Source of the DNA: Sipunculus nudus
Lineage: Eukaryota > Annelida > Sipuncula > Golfingiida > Sipunculidae
NCBI GenBank assembly: GCA_026874595.1
Contig: CM049309.1
Coordinates: forward strand, 25,485,033 to 25,549,032
Direction of reading: 5' to 3'
DNA: 64,000 nucleotides
Part shown: positions 24,451 through 36,276 of the stretch, piece by piece
How positions within the stretch are numbered: position 1 is the stretch's first letter
How the letters are laid out: the number at the start of each line of letters is the position of its first letter
Translations under genes and position numbers: made by a program
Notes under the pieces: generated by a model
The model's database searches: none
The model's input: only the letters and a program-made list of their open reading frames with translations
Told to the model about the DNA's origin: nothing

Positions 24451-26081
24451 ATTGCTTCAGTGTTAACCAGAGAGATTAGCTCCTGCATGTTTGTAGTGAG
24501 GGCTACTGGTATGAAATAGCAGAGCTGTTTTGTAAACCACTCTGGCTGACCTGCCAGTATGCTGCTTTAATATTCACCATTAGTCTTCAGCTGTCAGAGA
24601 GTAACAAACCAGCAAACCACCCTATAATACAAGGCTTTCAATAGGATGAACACTTGCAGTATCTCAGATGCTAAGGCCAAAATTTTTGGAGAGTCACATT
24701 GGGTTTTTGAGCATACATGATCTGCTTTTGAGGTTATCTGTGACCAAATTTGAAGTGCTTGGTAAAATTGAATATATTTTACCGTAAAATTTTATGTCAT
24801 TTTTGTCACATCAAAATCATTAGATATCTTAATTGTCATTTTATGACTTTGTTTGGGGTCAGTTGTCAGCACAGTGTATACAACTGATCGGTTAGATTGG
24901 CAACCTGCAATGGTCAGTGACTGCTACAAGAGCCAGCTTTGATCCTTTCAGTTCAACAGACAGAAATTTTTAGGTCTGATTGGATGCTTGGACCCCCAGA
25001 ACCAAGCACAGGAAAAAGATCTCAGGCATCACAGATGCTTAACCCCATGTTCATGAAATCCCTGATAATATACACTTTGGGAAATTAATTTGGGAAATTA
25101 ATGTTCATTTGGTTAGAACTTTCAACACAAGAGGATAAACCCCTTTATCATGATTTGTAATGAAAGATCTGGACTCCTGTGAGACACCTGTCAAGTGACA
25201 CTCATCAATTAATTGCATGCCTGTAGATAATATTGACACTTCCCAGTCTTCTATATCATCTTGTAGTGTTTGTTGTGTGTATGCTAATATGTTGTTGATA
25301 AGTTCATTCATCTGCTCTTTCTTTAAATTTTTTGATTTAAGCATTCAAGCTACATGTCTATTTAAACAGCACCCAGACTTTTCTGTTCCCTGTCCCTGAT
25401 GTGCTGAAATAAAGAAGATCTTGAAAAAAAACCCTATAATGCCACACCTGGACTTCTGGTGCATGGACCTTTACCAGCTTGAGCCATTCAAGTGACCCAG
25501 GATTGTTGGCTAATCCATGATAATATAAATTCAAAGACAATAAATTGAAGAAAAAGGTTGATAATATAAAAAAGAACATTAAAGCAAATATCTGATACAG
25601 ATCAGAAGAATGAGTAGGCCGACTAAAGATATCTAATGGATTATGCAGTGTCAACAGGAAACACAGGGCTCTGCAAGATTTGCACATGGGTAAAAATGTA
25701 ACTGCAACAGGATTTATGATGAATTTTGTTATTTCGGTGAGAATCAAAGTTGTTACACTCTTAACAAAACTTAAGTTTACTGTTTTGTTTGTGTTAAATG
25801 GCGTGGTATTCCAAGCATTTTTCTGGAGCTCAGGTGTGTACATAGTACATTGTTTTGGGACAGACTTTTCACAACACCAGGCAGACTGACTTACTCCTGT
25901 CTAGAATTTGGCTCTCAGAAATTATCATCAGAATTTATCAATTATGATTGTTAAGTTATTCACATGACTGAATTTATCAGTTCCCTTTATACATCAGATC
26001 TAGAATATGGTTCACTCAAGTGGGCCTTTTTGTCTGTGCCCTCTTGAGGTTGACCGTCTCCCCCTGTTATCCATTCCACAG

Positions 26082-26157
26082 TGATGACTTCAAGAGAATC
26101 ATCCATTTAATGCTGCAGTGTGGGTTCAGCAAGAATTTGAAGGTTTTACAGCACTAG
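26082..26157 (+). CDS. Weak exon-like segment
   Basis: The pyrimidine-rich acceptor TTATCCATTCCACAG is followed by a phase-2 frame reading DDFKRIIHLMLQCGFSKNLK before TAG at 26155. The entry phase would fit after exon B. No good donor is present (weak GTGTGG or GTTTTA only), so it may be an alternative end or chance. Confidence 0.15.
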
Positions 26158-26760
26158 ATTTCTAACTTGAGCCTCAGCAAATGCATCTTTTTAGTTGTTT
26201 TGGCAATATAAAATGTCAGCAGTCTGGCAGATATTAAATCAGACTGGAGAAAGATTCATGGTTGTGCCAAACCCAAGCATGATTAGTATTCTGGCCAGTC
26301 AGAATTCAGACTTCAGACTTAATTTATTTTACACTACTATATAGGCACTCTCCATGGCTCAAGTAGTCATGTTTGGTAGTGTCTAGAGGTGGAAAACCTT
26401 GGATAACACCACCAGCCTTGGATGGGCCACTACAACCTCACTCTCATAGTCACACCCTGGAATGTACCTGGGTCGCTAGCAGAGAGAGCCAAGTGTTTAA
26501 CCTCTCAAAATGCCAGTCATAGTCTCATCTAACCCTATGATTCAAATTTTGTGTGCATAGACAAAATACTAGATAATGCCATCAGTACATCTTAAGTAGA
26601 TAAAGTTTCATTTGAGTTCAACTGAGTGGGAACTGCTAGAAAATATGACAACAAGTCAGCAGGTGCTTACAGTTTGCTTGCAGACATCAAGGTTCAGATG
26701 TCTGAAAATTGCTTCTTCTTAGTTCATTAACTTTCATTATATTCATTTTAACCATATCAG

Positions 26761-26806
26761 TGTTGAGTTCACATCAGTCAAAGATGTAGAAGCAGGAATC
26801 CTTGAG
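26761..26806 (+). CDS. Candidate internal exon C (46 nt) of an unidentified host gene
   Basis: A long pyrimidine-rich tract ending AACCATATCAG, then 46 bases, then donor GAG/GTAAGA at 26807. Frames 0 and 1 contain stops; only phase-2 entry is open, reading VEFTSVKDVEAGILE and leaving in phase 0. The uniquely determined entry phase equals the exit phase of candidates A and B, and the exit phase equals the unique entry phase of exon E at 30775. Best splice signals of the set together with E. No family recognised from 15 residues. Confidence 0.45.
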
Positions 26807-27023
26807 GTAAGATTATATCTTGCAGTCATGCTTATAGAGTGGAACCCCACAATTATGACCACCAAAGTGGTCGTAATTTGGGGATGGTCGCATTTGTGAA
26901 ACTCTTATCTTAGTTTCATATAACATGCCAATGTTTATTAATGTGTATCAGGGTGTATTAATTGCATATCTTTAATTTGAATTATAACAAAATATTTAAC
27001 TTTGCAGTGGTCCTTGTTATGAT

Positions 27024-29655
27024 TTTTTAGCTCAGCTGACTATAAGTCATCTGAGCTATAGTCGTGGTCCATTGTCCGTCGTCCGTCCGTCTGTCCGTCC
27101 GTCCGTCCGTCCGTCGTGCCGTCCGTCCGTCCGTAGATGTGGCACGTTTTGAAACCGTAAGACCTAGGAATCCAAAATTCGGCATAATGTTAGATGTCCC
27201 CAAGATCTCCTACCAAGCCGAAAACTGGGTGTTTGCAACTTCGTTCCTTTGAAAAATTAAGGAAAAACCTCAATTTTTTATTAAAAACCTATTTTTACAC
27301 TTCAGGACTGCCTAATATCAAAACCACTCATCTGTTTTACCTCATATTTACCATAAATATTCCTCTATATAGTTCCTATGTACATGCCAGAAATTATGTC
27401 TGTATTATTTAATTTAAAAAAGTTATGGGCCCAAACATAATGCATTTTGTAAAAAATCAGAAAAGATATTTGATCACTTAACACAAAAAATGTTAATGCT
27501 ATGGACCTTTTTTCCAGTAATATAACTTTTATTAATCAAAATTAAATTGTATACCCAAAATTAGATGAAAATCTTTTAAACTTTTTAAAATATTAATAAA
27601 AATAAAAAATTGGTACCTTAAATTTTGCCCAACTTTGACCATGGCACGTTTTTTTCCTGTAAGTACTGTGGATTTAATTTTCACAGCATGTTTTTGTTAG
27701 CATTTCAACTGTTAACACCAAAAATTTGAAACCAGTTGATCAAAAACTGTAGATTTTAATCAAGTTTTCAAGCACCATGTAACATATTGTTTACATCAAG
27801 CTAGTGTTATGCAGTTTGCAAGAGCTCAGCTCCCCAGCTTCAGCTCTAAGTTACTTAAATTGGCATACAGTAAGATGTCTCCAAAATGCCCTACCATGCC
27901 AAGAATTTGGTCACTAGGACATTCGAGATATTAATGAAAAACTTCATTTTTCCATAAAAAACCCATTGTTACACTTCAAAACTGCCTAATATCAACACCA
28001 TTGATCTGACTTTAATCATAAATAATATACATATTTTTCATTCTCTATGCACGTGCCAGAATGATGTCAGTATTGTGTAATTGTTTTAAGTTACGGGCCC
28101 AAACATAATGCACTTTGTAAAAAATCAAGAAATATATTTACTCCCTTAACAAGAGCATTGCTGAAGCTAGAGATTTTTTTGTCAGGGATGTAACATTATT
28201 TAATCAAGATTCAATTGAATACCCAAAATTAGTTCTGAATTTTTCAAATTTTATTTAGTATAAATATAAAATTAGTACCTTAAATTTTGCCCAACTGTGA
28301 CCATGGCACGTTTGTTTCCCGTGAGCACTGTTGATATAATTTTCATATCATGCACACATAAGCATTTCAGCTTTTTAGTTTAGAAAGCTGAAAGAAATTG
28401 GCCAAAAATTGTAGCTTTTATTAATTATTTTTATGAGACCCTGTCAGACTTTGGCTCTCTCCAGCCCCTCTTGAGTCACCTGTATGTTGACCTTGTTGAC
28501 CTTTCATCAAATTATGCACACTTGAGGCGAGGCATACATGGAATCCAGGCAGCTTATGGCAAGCCACAGTTGATCCAGGTGTCCAACCCAACTCATCTAG
28601 TAGTTTTAACCAAGAACATAACAAAAAACAATAAATTAATAAATTTTTATTGGTTTTTATTAACAAATTAAAGAAAAATAGAAAAAGAATTTGTTAGTTT
28701 ATAATAACAGGAAATTAACTTGCAGTTACTGATGATATAAGAATCTTGTATCGATGGGTAGAATATCACATATTCCAAATAACACCATGCAGTCACCTAT
28801 GGCATTTTTCAGTTCAATTTTAATGATAAAGAAGTAAATCTTATTATTCATCACTAATCATTAGGGATCATATGAAGGAAATTAGACAAAGATGCAGTTG
28901 ATAATATTAATCTAGATTCCTGCTGTGTCTAGTGTGTACATTGATGTGGAATTAGTCCAAAATGAATTTTTTACAGTTATTTTTTAATATAAATAAAAGC
29001 CATAAAACCAGGTACTTATGATCATTATTTAAATGTGTGAATTTTGTATATTCTGGATTCTCAACATCATTGTTTGGTGAAAACTGAATAAATTCCAGAC
29101 ATGGTGCAAATACTTTGTAATTGTATTTAAATACGAATATGATTTTGTACTCCATTATAAAATTTCTTGCATAAAGAATGGGAATTCAGGTAAAAATGAA
29201 AATATATGAATACTCGTGCAAATACTTTCAAAATGTATTCATGAATGCATTCATGAATATATTCTTTAATATTATTTTAATAATCATATCAGTTATATTT
29301 CATTTTAAAAAATCATATGATTCTCTTATTATTTTTTATAAAAAATTATATTTGGGACAATATTTGTATTTTTTTTAATAAATAGTTAAACTCTTATATT
29401 ATATGTTCTGCTTATAAGTTATATGGCCAAGTCAAAATCTGTGTGACAATAGTACTCCATTTGTTAATAAAATAAATGAAATCAATCCTCTTCCCTGTCT
29501 CCAAAGGTACTATCAAAATCATACATAAGCTAAACAACAACAACTCATAATACAGCTTATATTTATTACCACACAAAACCAGCATGTGCCTCATTTCTAA
29601 ATAATATTTTTTTATCATATATAACAGCTGAGCGTCGTGACCCATAGGTCCCTTG
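27024..29655 (+). mobile_element. F3 Helentron-like element, copy iii
   Basis: 5' end TTTTTTAGCTCAGCTGACTA, GTCATCTGAGCTATAG, then a perfect-looking (GTCC)n tract at about 27075-27135. The 3' end is CAGCTGAGCGTCGTG, the hairpin GACCCATAGGTC, then CCTTG and a T-run. The left part contains two tandem diverged copies of the ~650-bp F3 body (27100-27830 and 27840-28440). The right half, from about 28440, is unlike the other copies and begins with a GC-rich exon-like segment. It is inserted in a T-run of the mariner/pogo-like element with no obvious target duplication. Confidence 0.75.
28465..28578 (+). pseudogene. Exon-like segment (38 codons), probably captured by F3
   Basis: The acceptor-like CTTTGGCTCTCTCCAG precedes 114 bases open in phase 0, starting PLLSHLYVDLVDLSSNYAHL and ending LIQ, followed by GTGTCC. 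Locally GC-rich inside an AT-rich element. It sits at the junction between the F3 body and a copy-specific 3' half, where other F3 copies hold different GC-rich inserts, so capture of a host exon plus flanking intron is my preferred reading. Its phases (0 in, 0 out) would also fit between candidate exons C and E, so a genuine host exon cannot be excluded without transcripts. Family not recognised. Confidence 0.3.
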
Positions 29656-30604
29656 TTTTTTGTGTGTAGTTAAAAAGAAAACAAATTGTTTTAAATATTT
29701 ATTCATGATAAAGATAAATATAAATGTACACATACATAATGCCTGATGATTAACCCACAATATGAAAACCTACTGAATACATATTGAACATAATATGTAG
29801 CAGTATAGGTGCACGGAAGACATGGAATTTGCCCCATGCAAGCTTTATTTATACAATTTACGGAATTGTCAATATTCAGTGTAATATTAGCACATTTAGG
29901 ATTAACTGGGTCATAAATTGGACCAATGAGGATAGAACAATATGTGATGAGTAGAAATACTAAGCTCTCATACCTCACATAGAGTAGCTGTAATACAGGT
30001 GATCACTGAGGGGCCATTAGCATCGCTAGCCAAGGGCAGTTAGCCAGGCACACCGGCTCTTTAAGTAATCAGGCCGATGGTTACCCTTTTTGCTCTATCA
30101 GGTACACCTCAACGAGTCTCGGCACGGACATGGATTCAGGAAGATATGCGGGACCAGATTAACACTCGGGTTGGGAAACCTTGTTACCCTCTTTGATCTA
30201 TCAACAAGGTGCAGCCATTGACTCATTACAAATGTTGTGTCTGTATTTCTTGGCGGTGGTCACATTAGCAGGGTGGCATTAGTGCTGGGGCCTGGAAATC
30301 TGGTCGTTATTCTGAATTCAGTGGTGGTCATAATTGTGAGTCATTAATAAACATAATAAACTAAAAAAAATTCTGGACCAAGCCAAATGGTCATGATTGT
30401 GGGGTGGTCCCAATTGTGGGGTGGTCGCAAGGTGGGGTTCCACTGTATTACATTAATCAAACAGCCTGAAATTCTTTAGCTTTGCTGTCCCATATATCTG
30501 TGATGTTGATCCACCTGCTGGTTTCAACTTCCATTTAAGTTTCTGGTTAAAATACAGGATTTATGCAAAGAGCAGATTCTGGCAGCTTATTTCTGTATTT
30601 TCAG

Positions 30605-30652
30605 GCTGTTCCTGCGAGGAAAATCATTACCCATGTGTTACTAGGAATATAA
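30605..30652 (+). CDS. Weak exon-like segment D
   Basis: A very strong acceptor (TTATTTCTGTATTTTCAG) precedes a phase-0 frame reading AVPARKIITHVLLGI and then TAA. Only a poor donor (CAT/GTGTTA) is available. It could be an alternative last exon after C, with AATAAA at about 30932 as a possible polyadenylation signal, or chance. Exon E, 170 bases downstream, is the better candidate. Confidence 0.18.
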   Translation, partial: AVPARKIITHVLLGI

Positions 30653-30774
30653 GTTAAAGAAGAATTTAACTTTAACATATGACCAAACTAAATTATTCAT
30701 TGGTTATATATGATTTGGCATATGTTAATTTGTGTAATGACTGTATCTCCTGTTTCTGATCTGGACCTCCTCAG

Positions 30775-30890
30775 GCTAACCAGAATGTTCATAATTTCTA
30801 TACAATTTTCCTTCTCCTCCTGGTCATTATGGTTACAATTGTGGTACTTACAACAAGACCATTGAATGTTCGGTCAAAGATACATTGTTT
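30775..30890 (+). CDS. Candidate exon E (116 nt) with a membrane-spanning segment
   Basis: Acceptor CTGGACCTCCTCAG, then 116 bases, then the consensus donor GTAAGT at 30891. Only phase 0 is open throughout; one alternative frame stops immediately and the other shortly before the donor. It reads ANQNVHN, then a hydrophobic core FYTIFLLLLVIMVTIVVL, then TTRPLNVRSKIHC, and leaves in phase 2. A roughly 18-20 residue apolar run followed by Arg/Lys suggests a single membrane helix with the basic side cytosolic. Entry phase equals the exit phase of exon C. If unspliced, TAA follows almost at once (30891 region), so it could also be a terminal exon. Protein not identified. Confidence 0.45.
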
Positions 30891-30895
30891 GTAAG

Positions 30896-31515
30896 TTCCT
30901 GCTGTTTTTATTTGTGTAACATTAAACATTGTCAATAAACTATTTAAGGGTAAAAATAACATAATCTAGTTTAAAAGGAGTTTATTTTTGCTGGGAAATA
31001 ATAACATGGATGAACATAATTGACAGGTTTAAGAAAGGTTCATTTTAAGTGTTTTATCAATAAAATCTGTCTGTTAAAAATTGTGGCTTCAGTTGAGTAA
31101 TGTGATTTGGCAGCTGAAAAAATAATCATAAGACTAAGTTTACTAAGCCTTTGCTGAATATTTTGTACAGGCATCAACTCTGGCAAGGGTATTTATAATA
31201 AAAGCAAATACTGTTGGAAAAAAGAGACAAATTAAAACAAAAATTATTAAAAGTTAAGTTTCGTTCCTTGTATGTCAAGCTTGAAAGGTAGGTTTTGTTC
31301 CATTTGTTCCATAATTAATTTATGTTACAGTGTTTTAATTTTCTAAAAAATTCATTTCCACCACTATTTAGTCCCTGCTCAAGAAAAGACGAAAACACTC
31401 CAAAAAATAAGTTTTCATGTAGCTGAGCTGAATAGACCTGAATCAGGACCTGCTGACTGCACGAGATCTGTATGTCATATAGTGTTTTTTTTTTTGACAG
31501 TACAGTTTTCATGTA
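30896..31515. other. AT-rich interval, no supported feature
   Basis: No phase-2 acceptor exon that I can defend follows exon E here. AATAAA at about 30932 is the only motif of note. Confidence 0.35.
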
Positions 31516-32579
31516 TTTTTAATGAACCTGTGAGCTTATGGGATGGTATGGCATTGTCCATCATCTGTACGTTAACCTATACTGTATCTAAAATGGCAGG
31601 AGCTAGCATCACCAAACTTCATGCAAAAAATCAGTCATCTAAAAAACTCTGTCGGATTTTGTTAATTTTTTGGCTATCTGCATTTACTTAGATTTTATAG
31701 GGAAAAAGCTTAAAAACATTTCAAAATCTTCTTCTATAAAACCATCCAGCCAAATTGTCCAGTATTTCACAGAAATAATCCCAGAAACAATTTCTCTCAA
31801 ATTTGTTTGAATGGTTCCAGTTCAGTGATTTTTGGCTGAGTTACAGGAAGTTGAACTTAGTCATCTGTCCAAAAAAGCATACTAAAATTTCAATCTCAGA
31901 AATGGCTGGAGCTATCATCACCAAATTTTATGCCCATGTTTGTCACATGAGCCTTTTTTGTAAGGGTGTCATCAGTGCCTGTATCATACTGACGGCTACA
32001 AAAAACTTCTTCTCTGAAACCATATGGCCAAATTGTTTAATATCGCACAGAAATGATCCTAGGGTAGTGCTTTCTGAAGTTTGTTCAAATGGTGTCTGTT
32101 TAGTGACTTGGATGAGTAATGGGAAGCTGAATTTAGTCATATGGCATAACAGCCCATTTCAGCTCAGTACCTACAAAGATCTTCTCAATAACCACTGGGC
32201 CAAATTCTCACACATTAATTATCCTCAGATGTTGATAAATCAAGTTTGTTCAAGTGGTTTTAGTTCAGTGCTTTTTGGCTGAGTTACGGGAAGCTGAACT
32301 TAGCCAGTTTGCTGTATCTTCCTGTATGAGTTATAAACCTGCAAAACGTTTTTCGATGTTGCCACTGAAGCCAGTTTGTTAAATATTTTACAAGAATAAT
32401 CCCTACAATAATTCTTATAATAATTGTCATTAATGGTTCCACATGAATGATTTTTGGCTGAATTATGGAGATTGAATTGAGTCATTTTACCATATATGTT
32501 AGCTGTGTGAAGCAGTAACATCTAACCTGGCATCAGTTTATCAGCATCTATTACATCATGCCACTAGACATTTAAATTT
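31516..32579 (+). mobile_element. F2 Helentron-like element, copy 3, 3'-truncated
   Basis: T-run then AATGAACCTGTGAGCTTATG, collinear with the first ~1.1 kb of F2 copies 1 and 2. The shared phrases end at CATTACATCATGCC / ACTAGACATTTAAATT, where a 35-bp minisatellite takes over. The GGTGGCGCCACC segment is deleted in this copy (near 31952). Confidence 0.7.
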
Positions 32580-33115
32580 GTCTGCTGTCTCAGGGTGGAT
32601 TAAATTGTCCCACTGTCTGCTGTCTCAGGGTGGAATAAATTGTCCCACTGTCTGCTGTCTCAGGGTAGATTAAATTGTCCCACTGTCTGCTGTCTCAGGG
32701 AAGATTAAATTGTCACACTGTCTGCTGTCTCAGGGAGGATTAAATTGTCACACTGTCTGCTGTCTCAGGGTGGATTAAATTGTCACACTGTCTGCTGTCT
32801 CAGGGAGGATTAAATTGTCACACTGTCTGCTGTCTCAGGGTGGATTAAATTGTCACACTCTGCTGTCTCAGGGTGGATTAAATTGTCACACTGTCTGCTG
32901 TCTCAGAGTGGATTTAATTGTCACACTGTCTGCTGTCTCAGGGTGGATTAAATTGTCACACAGTCTGCTGTCTCAGGGTGGATTAAATTGTCACACTGTC
33001 TGCTGTCTCAGGGTGGATTAAATTGTCACACTGTCTGCTGTCTCAGGGTGTCACACTGTCTGCTGTCTCAGGGTGGATTAAATTGTCACACTGTCTGCTG
33101 TCTAAGGGTGATTTT
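32580..33115. repeat. 35-bp minisatellite, about 15 copies
   Basis: Units of TGTCTGCTGTCTCAGGGTGG plus ATTAAATTGTCACAC. Variants include GGAGGATT, GGAAGATT and GTCCCAC in the left units, and a few shortened copies (for example near 33040). It directly abuts the truncated F2 copy. Confidence 0.95.
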
Positions 33116-34260
33116 AATTGTCAGGATAATAAATGATGGATGATCAAGCAGAAGAAACTGATTAATGAAACGTGCCTCAACAGTAATTGTGGTGTGCCCG
33201 GCTATACATAACTTGGTTATTTTCAACGTCTGCAGATTTGACATTAAGATATGAGACTGAAACAAATGTGAAACATGGATAGCTTGATGGATGCCACACA
33301 CCATAATAATATTGAATGAAAAACCTTGAACTGGAAGCATGTGACTTTTAGTTGGTGGATTGGTCTCCTGCTACAGCTAACACTGTAGACCTGAGAGCCA
33401 ATATCAACTCATTTCTCAATGCCACTGTCACATATGGCTGGGCATATGGCTAAAATTTACAAGACTAAATTTTGAGGGACTATTCAATGCCATCTATTCT
33501 TGGCCATCTGTCATCCTGTCCTGACACAATACTCATTATTTTATGTATACACATAGGTACCTTCAGTGTTTTGTTAAAGCTGTTGTATCAGTGCCTGTAT
33601 CTTACCTGGTTCCTTTCCCTAAAAATTGTGGCCCACAGCCATTTCATTCCAATATTTTTTATATTCATGCACTGATATATAACACAGTTTTGGTTACATC
33701 ATCAACAATTTAAAAAACTTTGGACCCCCTGATATGACCATTGCAGCCACATAGTAAGTACCTAATATTTTGGAATCATGTTTATACATTCATATCATAT
33801 ATCTGTTTTCCTTGTTGGTGTCTGATAAAAATTAGTTGGTAAAAGATCTTGCTGGTATGAAGATACCATGTACAAAGGGTGCATCATTTTCATATTTTAG
33901 CACAGATATCTTAAACCAGAAAGATAAATTTGGTGCTTAGACGTGTGATATTATAAATGCAATATCTCAAAGTAAATAAGAATGGTTATTGTAAATAATC
34001 CACTGACAATTTGTGAAAACATAAAAAAAGTGAGAATTGAACTGATATATTTAAATTTGAGAGTCATACTGTCCTGAAACCTTTAGTACCACTTGATAAT
34101 CAACAAAATGATGTAGAAGCATGATTGTTTCCTTAAAGAAACAGACAGCTTGTTGTCCAATGAAAAATGAGTAAAACAGTTAGTTTAGCAGCATTGTATT
34201 AAAGAATAAACTTTTAACCACAATCATGTTGCTAGTGCCTGAAGGATCACCACAGATCCA
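33116..34260. other. AT-rich interval, no supported feature
   Basis: Only short random frames; nothing recognised. Confidence 0.35.
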
Positions 34261-35230
34261 TTATCAATAAGACTTGGTTTGTTCACCTTTGAGTACTTGA
34301 TATAATCATATGGACTTCTTCTCTTCAAGTACTTGATATAAGAACTTTATAGTTAAAGACTCATCTTTGAGTACTTGAGGTAAGAACTTAATATATAGAC
34401 TCCTTTTTTTTTAGTACTTTGTATAAGAACTTAATGTATATAGACTCATTTTTGAGTACTTGTTATAAGAACTTTATTTATAGACTCCTTCACTTTGAGT
34501 ACTTTGTATAAGAACTTTATGTATAAAGACTCATCTTTGGGTACTTGATGTATTAAGAACTATATATAGACTCCTTTACTTTGAGTTCTGTGTATAAGAA
34601 CTTTATGTATATAGACTCATCTTTGAGTACTTGATGTGAGAACTTTATATATAGACTCCTTCACTTTGAGTACTGTGTATAAGAACTTTATGTATATAGA
34701 CTCATCTTTGAGTACTTGATGTGAGAACTTTATATATAGACTCCTTCACTTTGAGTACTTGATATAAGAACTTATAGTTAAAGACTCATCTTTGAGTACT
34801 TGAGGTAAGAACTTAATATATAGACTCCTTTTGTTTGAGTACTTTGTATAAGAACTTAATGTATATAGACTCATTTTTGAGTTCTTGTTATAAGAACTTT
34901 ATATATAGACTCCTTCACTTTGAGTACTTTGTATAAGAACTTTATGTATAAAGACTCATCTTTGGGTACTTGATGTATTAAGAACTATATATTGACTCCT
35001 TCACTTTGAGTTATGTGTATAAGAACTTTATGTATATAGACTCATCTTTGAGTACTTGATGTGAGAACTTTATATATAGACTCCAGCACTTAGAATACTG
35101 TGTATAAGAACTTAACGTATAAAGACTCATCTTTGAGTACTTGTTGTAAGAACTTTATATATAGACTCCTTCACTTTGAGTACTTTTACAAGAACTGTAT
35201 GTTTATAGACTCATCTTTAAGTATACGGTT
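34261..35230. repeat. ~42-bp minisatellite with a 425-bp higher-order unit
   Basis: Alternating related units around TTTGAGTACTTGATATAAGA and ACTTTATATATAGACTCCTT. Markers recur 425 bases apart: AGTTAAAGAC at 34351 and 34776; GTATAAAGACTCATCTTTGG at 34521 and 34946. The array is therefore a duplicated higher-order block of about ten units. Confidence 0.9.
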
Positions 35231-35320
35231 ATGGCAAACAACTCTGGGAAACATGGTGCATGCAACATAAAAATTGATAAGCATTTACCATTGTTATGGA
35301 AACAGCTTAACAGAGAATAT

Positions 35321-35324
<4 letters not shown>

Positions 35325-35385
<61 letters not shown>
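35325..35385. repeat. (AT)n microsatellite
   Basis: About 30 uninterrupted AT dinucleotides, 45 bases upstream of an F3 5' end. Confidence 0.98.
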
Positions 35386-35389
<4 letters not shown>

Positions 35390-36092
35390 CATATACACAG
35401 TAAAACCGCTCCAGTTTTGGAAAGTCTAATTTTTAGCTCAGCTGACTGTAACTCAACTGAGGTATAGGAATGGCGCTCTGTCAATCGTCCGTCTGGGCAT
35501 CCGGCCATCTGGTTGTTCGGCTTGCGGTTAGCAGGGCACAAATTGTAACTGCTGGTCCAAGAAACTTTTAATTGAACGTCCGGGAGATCAATAAAATATC
35601 TCCTTGGAAACCTGAAATTGGATCACTGTGACCTATATACTCCGAGCTATGGGGCTTGAAAGTACCCAGAATAATAACAAATTTGAAACAAAACCTACAG
35701 TATCCTGATAATTAATGCATGGATTGTCATGATTCTTGCCTTGAATATTGACCAGGACTAGTTTTGTCAGTTCCTGAAAAGTGGTGGTGCCACCTGTTTT
35801 TTTTTTTTTATTTTAATGAATATTCTTCTATTTTTTTACTGTTAAATGACAACAGTCATGTCAGTTTCTCAGCTAGTGTCCCAAAACCGGGTGTTTACTT
35901 TTGATCACAAGTGGTTGCCCTATAGTAATCACCCTGTCTGTCTGTTTGTTTGTCTGTCTAGCTGTCCATCCATCCATCCACACAAATTTGTTTCCAGATG
36001 ATAACTCGAGGTTGGATTGACACATGGATTCCAAACTTGACTTACATATGGCCCACCACTTTAGCAAGAATTTATATGATTTTGGGATCACA

Positions 36093-36105
36093 AGGTCAAA
36101 GGTCA
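36093..36105 (+). promoter_or_regulatory. DR1-type motif in F3 copy iv
   Basis: AGGTCAAAGGTCA, followed at once by a third half-site (AGGTCAC). Sequence match only. Confidence 0.25.
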
Positions 36106-36276
36106 AGGTCACAGGACTTATTTAAAAAGATTATGGCTGCATATTAAGCCAAGCTTTTCATCCCAAAGTTTCCATCTTGTGCATTTAGCTGATATGCCAG
36201 TATGAGGAGAGCATAAATAAATCTAGCCCACCTACTAGTACAGCCTTCACTTGTGTTATGTAACCCACCCCAGGCA

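Larger units (their letters stand above)
22950..26760. other. Long AT-rich interval, mostly unassigned
   Basis: Contains runs of ACCTTGACC-type phrases (about 23027-23350) of uncertain origin and two weak exon-like segments listed separately. Short open frames on both strands at 25105-25889 have no splice context or recognisable domain. No transposon termini identified. Confidence 0.35.
26837..30445. mobile_element. TA-flanked mariner/pogo-like element, split by an F3 insertion
   Basis: Left end AGTGGAACCCCACAATTATG and right end GGTGGGGTTCCACTG form a 13-bp perfect inverted repeat (AGTGGAACCCCAC). The dinucleotide TA lies directly outside each end (26835-26836 and 30446-30447). Ends of the form CAGTGGAACC with a TA target are typical of the Tc1/mariner/pogo group; the left terminal C is mutated to G. 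Without the F3 element at 27024-29655 the element is about 1 kb. Repeated GTGGTCGTAATT-like phrases lie near both ends. No transposase frame is visible, so it is non-autonomous. Confidence 0.65.

Noticed and set aside
25105-25344. 79-codon minus-strand frame of fairly balanced composition
   Set aside because: No conserved motif, start context or partner exon seen; kept out for lack of support.
25358-25843. 161-codon minus-strand open frame, the longest in the window
   Set aside because: AT-rich, with Phe/Leu/Asn-heavy stretches, no recognisable domain and no convincing splice sites; compatible with chance over 64 kb and six frames.
30000-30240. tRNA-derived SINE or small RNA gene in a GC-richer stretch
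   Set aside because: No A/B box pair or cloverleaf could be traced; the stretch lies within the TA-flanked transposon.
32580-33115. CRISPR-like array
   Set aside because: Units are contiguous 35-bp repeats without unique spacers, in eukaryotic DNA.
35203-35541. Open frames with long Ile/Tyr repeats on both strands
   Set aside because: Direct translation of the (AT)n microsatellite.
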